Of a stretch of DNA of 9,743 nucleotides, positions 1 to 7,011 are shown in pieces. The notes under the pieces are model-generated. The model ran no database searches. It worked only from the letters and a program-made list of their open reading frames with translations, and was not told the origin of the DNA. Location: assembly GCF_004138495.1 (NCBI RefSeq), contig NZ_ML142865.1, forward strand, positions 153,365 to 163,107. The letters are read 5' to 3'. The stretch is from Phytoactinopolyspora endophytica (GTDB lineage: Bacteria; Actinomycetota; Actinomycetes; Jiangellales; Jiangellaceae). Position 1 is the first letter of the stretch. Every line of letters begins with the position of its first letter. Made by a program: the position numbers and the translations under genes.

Positions 1-1
1 G

Positions 2-3000
2 ACCGTCCAGATCGACCCGTCGTATCAGCAGCAGAAGTTCGAAGGCTGGGGCGCGAGCCTGGTCTGGTCGGGCAACGCCACCGGCGGCTATCCGGACGAG
101 ATCCGCGAGAAGCTCGTCGACATGGTGTTCGGCGAGGACGGCCTGCGGCTCAACATCGCCCGCTACAACATCGGCGGCGGCAACGCGCCCGACGTGCGCG
201 ACGACTACATGAAGGTCGGCGCCACCATGGAGGGTTTCTGGAACGCCCCGGAGGGCACCACCCGGGAGGACATGGACTGGTGGGACCCGGACAACCCGGA
301 CCACTGGAACTGGGACGCCGACGCCAACCAGCGCTGGTGGATCGAGGCGATCAAGGACCGGGTGGACCATTGGGAGGCGTTCAGCAACTCGCCGCCGTGG
401 TTCCAGACCATCAACGGCTACGTGTCCGGGCCGTTCAATGCCGGTGAGGACTCGATCCGCGAGGACACCCTCGACGACTTCGGCACCTACCTGGCGCGGG
501 TCATGGATCACCTCGAGGAGGCCCACGGCATCGAGTTCGACACTGTGGATCCGCTCAACGAGCCGAACACGACGTACTGGACCACCACGCTCGGTCCGGA
601 CGGCCAGCCCGTCGGCGGGCGCCAGGAGGGTGTGCACGCCGGACCTGAGCTGCAGCAGAAGGTCATCCAGGCGCTGCGCGACGCGCTGCAAGGGGCCGAC
701 ACGGACGCCGTCATCTCCGCGATGGACGAGACGAACCCGGGCACCTTCCTGGAGAACTGGAACGCGTACACGGACGAGTCCAGGGCCGCCGTGGAACAGA
801 TGAATGTGCACACCTACGGCACCGGTCAGCGCACCGCGGTGCGCGACCTCGCCAAGGGCGACGACAAGGTGCTGTGGCAGAGCGAGGTCGAGGGGTCGTT
901 CCACTCCCCGACGGACTACACGAGCATGGAACCAGGGCTTGGGATCGCCAACCGGATCGTGAACGACATGCGCGAACTGGAGCCCTCGGCCTGGGTGCTC
1001 TGGCAGCCGATCGAGGACACGAGCCCGCAGGTGGAGGGCGGTGGCAACTGGGGCAGCATCCACATCCCGTTCGACTGCACCGACGACGACACGCTCGATT
1101 CCTGCCCGATCCAGACCAACACCAAGTTCGACACCATCCGCAACTTTACCCACTACATCGAACCCGGCGACCGCATGGTGAAGGTCGACGACACCTCCAG
1201 CGTCGCCGCGCTGAAGGAGTCCGGGAAGGCCGCGACCGTCGTGCACGTCAACGACAGCACCTCGTCGCGGGACGTGACCCTGGACCTGTCCCTGTTCAAG
1301 AAGATCGACCGGCGCGCCACGGTCACGCCCATCGTGAGCGGCGCCGACGGCGGTCTCGTCGAGGGCGATCCGGTCTGGGTCGACGGTGACTCGGCGAGCG
1401 TCGTCGTTCCGGCGAAGTCCGTGACGACGTTCGTGGTCGATGGCGTCAGCGGTGTAGCGAAGGATGCAGCGCTGGTGCAGCCGGACCATGTCTATCGGTT
1501 GGAGGGCGTGCAGAGCGGGCACTCGCTCGCCCCGTCCGAGGACGGCAGCGGCGCCGTGATCCGCTCCACCGACACGAACCGCGCCGACCAGCTGTGGTCG
1601 GTCGAGCAGCTCACCGACGGCCTCAGCAACCGGGAGCGGTACGCGATCAGCAACGTCGATAGCGGTCAGCGGCTCGCCATGCGCGACGGCAGCCTGGTCC
1701 TGGAGGATCCGGCGTCCAGCGATGGTGACATCGACGACGCTGCGCAGTGGACCATGTCGACGACTGGTGACGGCACGTACACATTCGTCAATGCCGCCAC
1801 CGGCCGGCTGATCGACGTCTCCGGGCACGCCACGGGCGACGGCAGTCCGGTGGGAACCTGGACTCCGAGCTCCGGAGCCAACCAGCGCTGGACGGTGATC
1901 GACGAGACGGTCGCCGGGACCGACACCGCCGAGGTTTTCACGGTTCCGGGTCTGGCGCCGGAGCTGCCGGCGACAGTCGCGGGCGTCTACCGGGACGGCG
2001 TCCGCGGTGAGCTGCCGGTGACCTGGGAACCGATGCCGGACGCGCGGTGGGCGAAGCCGGGTACGGTGCTGGTTCCCGGCGAGGCGACCGACGCGCTGGG
2101 CAGGACGTTCCGCGCGGAGGCGATCGTCACCGTGGACGCCATCACGTCGACACGACCCGGCCGCGCCAAGACCTATGTCGGCGCTGCTCCGGGTGAGCTG
2201 CCGGAGACCGTCGTCGGCGTAGGCGAGCATGGGGCCGAGGTTGATGTGCCGGTGACGTGGGAAAGCGCACCCGACGGCGCGTTCGACGACGTAGGGGTGG
2301 CGACCCTGGACGGCGTCGCCGAGGTGATCGACGGCAGCACGGTCGAGGCGACGCTGCGAGTGCAGGTGACCGAGCCGGTGGAGGCGAACGCGGCACTCGA
2401 CGACGGCGTGGAGGCGAGTGCGACCTTCACCGAGGGCGGCTACTCACCGGACCGGCTGCGCAACGGCAATACCACCGAGAAGGCGTGGTCGAACTGGAAG
2501 TCGGGGGACACCAAGAACCCGTCGGACACGGTCACCTTCGAACTTCCGGCTGGGCGTGATGTGACCCGCGTGGTGACGCACTTCTACCGCGACGGCAACA
2601 ATCCGAGCGTGGCGGAGAGCCTGCGAGTCGAGATCCGGGACGCCGACGGTACGTGGGTCGACGCGAGCGGTGACGTCGAGGTCGAATGGGACGGCGGCGA
2701 CGCGCCGGTGGTCGATGTCCCGGTGTCCGCGGATTCGGCCGACGCGGTGCGAGTCGTCATGGCCGCCCGGCCGTCGGGCTACATGACTCTCAGCGAGATC
2801 GAGGTCTACGCCGACGCTCCTGGCGTCTCGTCGAACGCTGACGCGGCGTCGATCGAGGTGGATGGTGTTCCGATCGACGGGTTCGATCCGGGCACGGACA
2901 CGTACGAGGTCACGGTGCAGAGTCCGCGGCGCAGCGTCGTCGCGGCGAGCGCCGCCGACCCGTACGCCACCGTCGGAGTCGAGGACACGAGCAGTGATCA

Positions 3001-3085
3001 GCTGAACCGCACGGTCGTCGTCGCTGTGCAGAGCGAGGACGGCTCGCAGACACAGGAGTACCGCGTCCGGTTGGTCCGCCGCTGA
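2..3085 (+). CDS. Secreted GH30-type glycosidase (endo-beta-1,6-galactanase-like), multi-domain, 5' partial
   Basis: The reading frame is open from base 2, so the start codon and signal peptide lie outside the window; 1027 residues are visible (numbered from base 2). Residues 1-350 form a GH30-like barrel: FEGWGASLVWSGN near the start, LNIARYNIGGGN around residue 50, DPLNEPN with the likely acid/base E187, and LWQSEVEG with the likely nucleophile E295. These motifs best match the GH30 branch of endo-beta-1,6-galactanases, which cut galactan side chains of plant type II arabinogalactan. The GH30 side beta-sandwich follows (about 350-480), then a ricin-type trefoil with QxW-like repeats (about 490-637), two bacterial Ig-like Big_4 domains (about 644-712 and 722-792), an F5/8 (discoidin-like) carbohydrate-binding module (about 793-938) and a cadherin-like beta-sandwich (about 942-1027). 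There is no C-terminal anchor, so it is probably freely secreted. The family is well supported; exact substrate is inferred. Confidence 0.88.
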   Translation, partial: TVQIDPSYQQQKFEGWGASLVWSGNATGGYPDEIREKLVDMVFGEDGLRLNIARYNIGGGNAPDVRDDYMKVGATMEGFWNAPEGTTREDMDWWDPDNPDHWNWDADANQRWWIEAIKDRVDHWEAFSNSPPWFQTINGYVSGPFNAGEDSIREDTLDDFGTYLARVMDHLEEAHGIEFDTVDPLNEPNTTYWTTTLGPDGQPVGGRQEGVHAGPELQQKVIQALRDALQGADTDAVISAMDETNPGTFLENWNAYTDESRAAVEQMNVHTYGTGQRTAVRDLAKGDDKVLWQSEVEGSFHSPTDYTSMEPGLGIANRIVNDMRELEPSAWVLWQPIEDTSPQVEGGGNWGSIHIPFDCTDDDTLDSCPIQTNTKFDTIRNFTHYIEPGDRMVKVDDTSSVAALKESGKAATVVHVNDSTSSRDVTLDLSLFKKIDRRATVTPIVSGADGGLVEGDPVWVDGDSASVVVPAKSVTTFVVDGVSGVAKDAALVQPDHVYRLEGVQSGHSLAPSEDGSGAVIRSTDTNRADQLWSVEQLTDGLSNRERYAISNVDSGQRLAMRDGSLVLEDPASSDGDIDDAAQWTMSTTGDGTYTFVNAATGRLIDVSGHATGDGSPVGTWTPSSGANQRWTVIDETVAGTDTAEVFTVPGLAPELPATVAGVYRDGVRGELPVTWEPMPDARWAKPGTVLVPGEATDALGRTFRAEAIVTVDAITSTRPGRAKTYVGAAPGELPETVVGVGEHGAEVDVPVTWESAPDGAFDDVGVATLDGVAEVIDGSTVEATLRVQVTEPVEANAALDDGVEASATFTEGGYSPDRLRNGNTTEKAWSNWKSGDTKNPSDTVTFELPAGRDVTRVVTHFYRDGNNPSVAESLRVEIRDADGTWVDASGDVEVEWDGGDAPVVDVPVSADSADAVRVVMAARPSGYMTLSEIEVYADAPGVSSNADAASIEVDGVPIDGFDPGTDTYEVTVQSPRRSVVAASAADPYATVGVEDTSSDQLNRTVVVAVQSEDGSQTQEYRVRLVRR

Positions 3086-3101
3086 CAGTTGTCCCAACAA
3101 C

Positions 3102-3143
3102 GGTGGAGGGTTTGACACGCCATGGCGTGTCAAACCCTCCACC
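3102..3143 (+). terminator. Perfect 42-bp palindrome, probable terminator of the galactanase gene
   Basis: The 18-base arm GGTGGAGGGTTTGACACG is followed by the self-complementary centre CCATGG and then the exact reverse complement of the arm. There are no mismatches over 42 bp. It begins 16 bases after the galactanase stop and ends 20 bases before the -10 of the next gene. There is no T-run after it on the + strand (AAAACTC follows), so it would be a U-less hairpin terminator of the kind common in actinomycetes. It could instead be a dispersed palindromic repeat or a protein-binding site. Confidence 0.7.
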
Positions 3144-3163
3144 AAAACTCAGACGACCCTCGA

Positions 3164-3169
3164 TAGCGT
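3164..3169 (+). promoter_or_regulatory. -10-like hexamer TAGCGT, leaderless start
   Basis: TAGCGT fits the actinobacterial TANNNT -10 pattern. Exactly six bases (GAACGC) separate it from the GTG at 3176, so transcription would start at the start codon. No Shine-Dalgarno sequence and no clear -35 box are visible. Confidence 0.5.
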
Positions 3170-3175
3170 GAACGC

Positions 3176-4573
3176 GTGATGGCGACCGTATCTGAAGAAA
3201 CCGATCGGATGCTGGCCGAGGCGTGGCTGTGTCTGGGCGGTCCGCCCGACGCCTTGAGCCTGGTGAACGTCCAGCGGTGGGACCCGGCGCTGCTGTCGTC
3301 CAGGTTGCCGGCGATGCGGGCGATGGTGGCAGCAGTATCGGCGTCCACGCTCGCCGCGTCCGTTCTCGACGCGGCGCGCACCGGCAGAGACGTCGCGTCT
3401 GTCTCTGTTGATGCCAGGCACGTCGCAGCGGCGGCGCGAAGCGAGCGGTATGCCCGCGACGACGGAAGCGGGGCGCCGGATCTGTTCGCTGCGTTGTCGA
3501 CGTTCTGGCGGACAGCAGACGGCTGGCTGCGGCTGCACGCGAACTACGACTGGCATCACGAACGGGCGCTCGCAGTACTGGGTTGTGACGGCCGGCCCGA
3601 AGCCGTGGCCGAGTCGATCCGGGGGTGGCGCGGCGTCGAGCTGGAGGACACGTTGGCCGACGCCGGCGCGCTCGGCTCTGTGGTCCGCAACCGGGGCGAG
3701 TGGAATGCGCATCCGCACGGCCGTGCCATCGCCGATCTACCGCTCATGGAGCGTGATCAGCCAGCCGGTCCGAGCCTCGCCAGTCCAGACGATCGACCGG
3801 GCCGCATGGCACAGGGGTACCGCGTGCTTGATCTGACCCGGGTCATCGCCGGACCCGTCGCCACCCGCACCCTCGCGGCATGGGGCGCCGACGTGTTGAG
3901 GATCGACAGCCCGCGCCTGCCGGAGATACCCGCGCAGGCTCTGGACATGCTCCCCGGAAAGCGCAGTTCGCTGCTCGACTTCGCCGAGCGCGACGGCCGG
4001 TCGCGCCTCGAGCAGCTCTTCGCCGAGGCGGACGTCGTCGTGCATGGGTACCGCCCGGGAGCGCTCGATCGGTACGGCTTGGCAAAGCGCGACCTCGTCG
4101 AGCGTCACCCGCACCTGACTGTGGTGGAGCTGTCTGCGTGGGGGAGGACAGGGCCGTGGTCCGGACGTCGCGGGTTCGACTCGCTGGTGCAGTGCGCTGC
4201 GGGTATCGCGGACGCCGAAGGGAGCCCTGATCACCCAGGTGCCATGCCGGCTCAGGTGCTCGACCACGCGACGGGATACCTCGCCGCGGCGGCCGCGTTG
4301 TCGGCCGTGGCGCGGACGCGGCGAGGCGAGCCGCCCGTGCATACGTCGTTGTCCCTGGCCCAGACGGCCAACTGGCTCTTTCGTGGAGGATCGGGCCGGG
4401 CTGGGCATGAAAGGCCGGTGGACCCGGATGAATACCGGATGACCCTGACCGGCGGCGATCGACCCGTTCACGTCATCGGGCCGCCCGGACGCATCGACGG
4501 CACGGAGCCGCTATGGGGTGCTACTACACGCTACGGTGCCGACCCGCCCGAGTTTCGAAGCCGAGCCGTGTGA
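3176..4573 (+). CDS. Family III (CaiB/BaiF-type) CoA-transferase, permuted two-part form
   Basis: This 465-residue cytoplasmic protein probably moves CoA between a CoA-thioester and a free carboxylic acid. The C-terminal half carries the signature of the normal N-terminus of the family: YRVLDLTRVIAGPVATRTL from about residue 214 with GADVLRID, then DVVVHGYRPGALDRYGL. The helix LDHATGYLAAAAAL holds D363, which aligns with the catalytic aspartate that forms the mixed anhydride. The N-terminal half (about 20-195) instead resembles the part normally found after that aspartate: an Ala-rich helix without the Asp, then FWRTADGWLRLH (about 110-121) and EWNAHPHG (about 170-177). It therefore looks like a degenerate C-part fused in front of an active N-part. 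GTG 3176 is chosen for its -10 spacing; ATG 3179 is equally possible. The acyl substrate cannot be read from the sequence and no neighbour suggests it. Confidence 0.85.
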   Translation: MMATVSEETDRMLAEAWLCLGGPPDALSLVNVQRWDPALLSSRLPAMRAMVAAVSASTLAASVLDAARTGRDVASVSVDARHVAAAARSERYARDDGSGAPDLFAALSTFWRTADGWLRLHANYDWHHERALAVLGCDGRPEAVAESIRGWRGVELEDTLADAGALGSVVRNRGEWNAHPHGRAIADLPLMERDQPAGPSLASPDDRPGRMAQGYRVLDLTRVIAGPVATRTLAAWGADVLRIDSPRLPEIPAQALDMLPGKRSSLLDFAERDGRSRLEQLFAEADVVVHGYRPGALDRYGLAKRDLVERHPHLTVVELSAWGRTGPWSGRRGFDSLVQCAAGIADAEGSPDHPGAMPAQVLDHATGYLAAAAALSAVARTRRGEPPVHTSLSLAQTANWLFRGGSGRAGHERPVDPDEYRMTLTGGDRPVHVIGPPGRIDGTEPLWGATTRYGADPPEFRSRAV

Positions 4574-4613
4574 GTTCCTACCCGCCAAGCCCTACCGTTC
4601 GGCCGTCGATAAC

Positions 4614-4637
4614 ACCTGGGGGCCGGCCCCGCCAGGT
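4614..4637. terminator. Stem-loop between convergent genes, possible bidirectional terminator
   Basis: ACCTGG at 4614-4619 pairs with CCAGGT at 4632-4637. The GC-rich interior (GGGCCGGCCCCG) can extend the stem after one G-G mismatch. It sits 41 bases past the CoA-transferase stop and 59 bases past the stop of the opposing cysteine hydrolase gene. There is no T-run on either side, so termination is inferred from position and shape. Confidence 0.45.
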
Positions 4638-4695
4638 CCAGCATGTGCAGGCGAGGCACGAGAACGAAGACAACGCGAGTCACGATCTGGCCTGA

Positions 4696-5283
4696 CTAGC
4701 GCGTTCCGGTCAGCTCGGCGACGGTCCGGATGTTCGCGAAGCGACCGGCGAGCGCGTACTCGGTCCGGCTGATGATCTCGTCCGTATGCAGAGTCCGCGG
4801 ATCGGCGAGGATCTCATCCGGGGTCAGCGTGGGCGGTGCGTCGCGGTGCGGAATCGCGTTGGTCGCGGTCGCGTCGGTGACGAATGTGACCTCGTAGCCG
4901 AGATCGGACGCCAGCCGTGCGGTCGTCTCGCAGCACTGCTCGGTCCGGATCCCGCAAATGCTCAGCTCGTGAACACCCCGCGACGTGAGCAACCGCTGGA
5001 GATTCGTGGTGGTGAAGGCATTGTGCGACGTCTTGGTGAGCACTGGTTCACCGTGTTCGGGCTCCAGACCTCCCAGCAGCTTGACGTGACCGCTGGCGGG
5101 GTCGAAGGCGCCGCCGCTGCCCGGCTCGGTGTGCAGGACCCAGGCGACGAAGTCCCCTTGCGCCCGGGCCAGCCCGACCAGCTCGCTGACGGGTTTGGCG
5201 ATGTCCGGGTTGGAGATGAGTTTCCACAGTGGACGCTGGCGGAAGGACTCCTGGACGTCGATGACGAGAAGAGCACGGTTCAT
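4696..5283 (-). CDS. Isochorismatase-family cysteine hydrolase
   Basis: The protein has 195 residues, a usual length for the family, whose members hydrolyse C-N or ether bonds in small molecules (nicotinamide, isochorismate, N-carbamoyl compounds). It opens with MNRALLVIDVQ, giving catalytic D9. K84 lies in VLTKTSHNAF. The nucleophile is C117 in CGIRTEQCCETT, which fits the family pattern GxxTxxC; the following position, often Val, is a second Cys. The D-K-C triad is therefore complete and the enzyme is probably active and cytoplasmic. The insert between about 140 and 175 (DAPPTLTPDEILADPRT) is longer than in minimal members and may shape the substrate pocket. It is transcribed alone, divergent from the epoxide hydrolase gene, and nothing nearby names the substrate. 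I see no siderophore or NAD genes that would make it a true isochorismatase or nicotinamidase. Confidence 0.9.
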   Translation of the reverse strand: MNRALLVIDVQESFRQRPLWKLISNPDIAKPVSELVGLARAQGDFVAWVLHTEPGSGGAFDPASGHVKLLGGLEPEHGEPVLTKTSHNAFTTTNLQRLLTSRGVHELSICGIRTEQCCETTARLASDLGYEVTFVTDATATNAIPHRDAPPTLTPDEILADPRTLHTDEIISRTEYALAGRFANIRTVAELTGTR

Positions 5284-5289
5284 GTGTCG

Positions 5290-5295
5290 ATCCTG
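5290..5295 (-). promoter_or_regulatory. -10-like hexamer CAGGAT, possible leaderless start
   Basis: On the minus strand CAGGAT is followed by six bases (CGACAC) and then the ATG of the cysteine hydrolase, the same geometry as at 3164 and 8535. The AGGA inside it could alternatively act as a Shine-Dalgarno sequence about eight bases from the ATG, so the two readings compete. Confidence 0.4.
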
Positions 5296-5320
5296 CGCCT
5301 GTGCGGGACGTCGGGGAAGG

Positions 5321-5341
5321 CCGCATCATGCCATCATGCGG
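5321..5341. repeat. Inverted repeat CCGCAT-N9-ATGCGG in the divergent promoter region
   Basis: CCGCAT at 5321-5326 and ATGCGG at 5336-5341 are exact reverse complements. The same stretch contains a tandem direct repeat of CATCATGC (5324-5331 and 5332-5339). It lies between the divergent cysteine hydrolase and epoxide hydrolase genes, where a shared operator would be expected. No regulator gene is adjacent, so function is only inferred. Confidence 0.35.
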
Positions 5342-5392
5342 ACGGATCCGGTCACTTCGGTGCGAGCTCGCCGGACAACGCGGCGCCGCCAG

Positions 5393-5398
5393 TAGGGT
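5393..5398 (+). promoter_or_regulatory. -10-like hexamer TAGGGT for the epoxide hydrolase
   Basis: TAGGGT fits TANNNT and lies seven bases before ATG 5406, supporting a leaderless transcript and the choice of this ATG over upstream in-frame codons. The overlapping GGGTGAG could be read as a weak ribosome-binding site instead. No good -35 box is visible. Confidence 0.45.
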
Positions 5399-5405
5399 GA
5401 GTCCC

Positions 5406-6566
5406 ATGCCGGAACTGCCGTCCCGTGTTGAACCGTTCACGCCCCTGGCGGATCCCGCGGCGATCGAAGACCTCCGCATACGGCTACGTGCCACGCGCTG
5501 GCCGGACGCGCCCGAGGACGCCGGATGGTCGCTCGGGACCGATCTTGCCTACCTCCGCGAGCTTGCCGCGTACTGGGCGGACGGATTCGACTGGCCGGCG
5601 CAGGAAGCGGCGCTCGCACGGCTCCCGCGCTTCCGCGTCGCGCTCGGTGGCCTTGGGATCCACTTCGTGCACGCCCGGGCCGCGGCGCCGACCGGACCGG
5701 TCTTGCCACTGGTCCTCTGCCACGGCTGGCCGGACTCGTTCTGGCGCTACGCGAAGGTCATCCCGCTCCTGACCGACCCCGGCGCGCACGGCGCCGACCC
5801 CGTTGACGCCTTCGACGTCGTCGTGCCCGACATGCCGGGCTACGGGTACTCCGACCACCCCACGGGTCCGCCGCTCGATTCCATCACAGTGGCCGGCCTC
5901 TGGGCCGAGCTCATGAGCGTCCTCGGCTACGAGCGGTTCGGCGCGGCAGGCGGTGACCTCGGCAGCCACGTGAGCCGCTATCTCGGGCTCGACCATTCCG
6001 ACCGGGTCATGGCGGTCCACCGCATGGATGGAGGTCTGCCCGTCTTCGGCGGCGACCCGGCGGACCTCACATCCGAAGAGCGAGCATGGTTCGAGGACGC
6101 CGTTGGCTGGGGCGCGACCGAGGGCGCCTACGCCGCCATGCACCGGACGAAGCCCCAGACCGCCGCGTTCGGGCTGACCGACTCGCCGGCCGGGCTCGCC
6201 GCGTGGATCGTCGAGAAGCTGCGGGCGTGGAGCGACAGTGACGGAGACATCGAACGGCGCTTCACGAAGGATGAGATCCTCACGAACGTCACGCTCTATT
6301 GGCTCACCGGGACGATCGCCTCGTCTATGCGTATGTACAGCGCGAACGCCGCGATTCCACCCGCGCAGCTCGTCCGCCGGGTCGAGGTGCCGTCCGGCTT
6401 CTCGCTCTTCCGTGGCGACATCATGCGCCCACCGCGGGCGTGGCTCGAGCGCACGGCGAACGTTGTGCGAGTGACCGAGCCCGCGCGCGGCGGGCATTTC
6501 GCGCCGTTCGAGGAGCCCGAACTCTACGCAGAGGAGCTGCGCGCGTTCTTCCGCCCCTACCGGTGA
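5406..6566 (+). CDS. Epoxide hydrolase, EHN-domain alpha/beta hydrolase
   Basis: This 386-residue protein matches the usual size of microsomal-type (EHN-domain) epoxide hydrolases, which open epoxides to diols through an aspartyl ester intermediate. The N-terminal EHN region (about 5-110) shows the family pattern IEDLRIRLRATRWPDAP and FRVALGGLGIHFVH. The oxyanion-hole motif HGWP is at 106-109. The nucleophile D184 sits in AAGGDLGSHV, where most relatives have GGDWG. D338 in LFRGDIMRP is in place for the charge relay, and H364 in RGGHFAPFEEPELYA completes the triad. The segment YWLTGTIASSMRMY supplies tyrosines of the lid. All key residues are present, so activity is likely; the natural substrate is unknown. 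The frame stays open back to 5301, but that extension contains the intergenic promoter and lacks family similarity; GTG 5397 is an alternative start. It is read alone, with a small membrane protein gene 59 bases downstream. Confidence 0.92.
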   Translation: MPELPSRVEPFTPLADPAAIEDLRIRLRATRWPDAPEDAGWSLGTDLAYLRELAAYWADGFDWPAQEAALARLPRFRVALGGLGIHFVHARAAAPTGPVLPLVLCHGWPDSFWRYAKVIPLLTDPGAHGADPVDAFDVVVPDMPGYGYSDHPTGPPLDSITVAGLWAELMSVLGYERFGAAGGDLGSHVSRYLGLDHSDRVMAVHRMDGGLPVFGGDPADLTSEERAWFEDAVGWGATEGAYAAMHRTKPQTAAFGLTDSPAGLAAWIVEKLRAWSDSDGDIERRFTKDEILTNVTLYWLTGTIASSMRMYSANAAIPPAQLVRRVEVPSGFSLFRGDIMRPPRAWLERTANVVRVTEPARGGHFAPFEEPELYAEELRAFFRPYR

Positions 6567-6612
6567 TTGCGCCCGGCGTGGCGCCACCCAGCTTCACCTC
6601 AGCCATGTGTGC

Positions 6613-6618
6613 CATTCT
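6613..6618 (+). promoter_or_regulatory. Weak -10-like hexamer CATTCT
   Basis: CATTCT lies seven bases before ATG 6626, similar to the spacing at the other leaderless starts in the window. It keeps the A2 and T6 positions of TANNNT but not T1. No usable Shine-Dalgarno sequence precedes the ATG (AGGT is only two bases away). Confidence 0.25.
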
Positions 6619-6625
6619 CAGGTGC

Positions 6626-6937
6626 ATGACCACACCGTCAACGCGGCGCCATGACGCGATGACCAGGATCGCCGGAGGTGTAGCCGCCGTGCTGCTCGGC
6701 GTGCCGTTCCTGATCCTGGTTTCCAGAGTCGTAGCCAGCCGATTCGATCCGGCTGTCGATCCGCACGGCTACGCCCTGATCTTCGGCGTGCTGCTGTCCG
6801 TTCCTCTCGGGCTCGGTATCGGCCTGGTGGCTCCCCTGGTGCTTCCGCGGGCGCGTCGACGGTCCGGTTACACAGCGAGCATGTCGATCTGCGGAGCCAT
6901 CGTCGTCGGACTCTTCGCCCTCTGGTTCACCGCTTGA
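6626..6937 (+). CDS. Small three-helix membrane protein, unknown function
   Basis: The protein has 103 residues from ATG 6626. I do not recognise its family. After a short basic N-terminus (TRRHDAMTR) there are three hydrophobic stretches: about 15-36 (GVAAVLLGVPFLILV), about 49-73 (ALIFGVLLSVPLGLGIGLV) and about 85-103 (CGAIVVGLFALWFTA). The loop between helices 2 and 3 carries RARRR, so by the positive-inside rule this loop and the N-terminus cannot both be cytoplasmic if all three segments span; the topology is uncertain. It ends directly in helix 3. ATG 6605, ATG 6656 and the longer open frame back to 6299 (which overlaps the epoxide hydrolase) are alternatives. Coding is supported by the hydrophobic pattern and GC-rich third positions; the gene stands 59 bases after the epoxide hydrolase and 74 before the lipoprotein pair. 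Confidence 0.65.
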   Translation: MTTPSTRRHDAMTRIAGGVAAVLLGVPFLILVSRVVASRFDPAVDPHGYALIFGVLLSVPLGLGIGLVAPLVLPRARRRSGYTASMSICGAIVVGLFALWFTA

Positions 6938-7011
6938 TCGAGCCCGGCTCATGTCGGCCGCTGGGGTTGATAACTCGCGTCGGTGGTCCGCATCGGTAAG
7001 AATCATCGTCT

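Noticed and set aside
3112..3117. TTGACA inside the palindrome as the -35 box of the CoA-transferase promoter
   Set aside because: It lies 46 bases before the -10-like TAGCGT, far from the 16-19 bases a sigma-70-type promoter needs.
3737..4471. A 244-residue minus-strand frame, with similar frames at 3149-3718 and 2444-3145
   Set aside because: They mirror the CoA-transferase and galactanase genes and lack motifs, ribosome-binding sites or plausible composition. One of them begins in the 42-bp palindrome.
5301..5405. Upstream extension of the epoxide hydrolase to ATG 5301
   Set aside because: The extra 35 residues have no similarity to the family N-terminus and would cover the divergent promoter region. 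ATG 5406 follows a -10-like TAGGGT and gives a normal-length protein.
4696..6566. Cysteine hydrolase, epoxide hydrolase and CoA-transferase as one catabolic pathway
   Set aside because: They are on different strands with separate promoters, and no transporter, regulator or further catabolic gene links them. A joint pathway is not supported by the sequence.
5484..6587. A 367-residue open frame on the minus strand
   Set aside because: It is antisense to the epoxide hydrolase, whose catalytic residues are all in place on the + strand. The antisense protein has low-complexity Arg/Glu/Val-rich sequence and no recognisable domain.
6578..6587. Short palindrome GTGGCGCCAC, and a similar GCGAGCTCGC at 5362-5371
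   Set aside because: Ten-base palindromes of G and C are common by chance at this GC content, and neither has a matching partner or informative position.
6299..6625. Longer start for the small membrane protein, overlapping the epoxide hydrolase
   Set aside because: The extension is read out of frame through the end of a well supported gene and is Arg/Ala-rich without motifs; the hydrophobic protein proper begins at about 6626.
6940..6950. GAGCC-C-GGCTC after the membrane protein gene as a terminator
   Set aside because: A one-base spacer leaves too few closing pairs for a stable hairpin, and there is no T-run.
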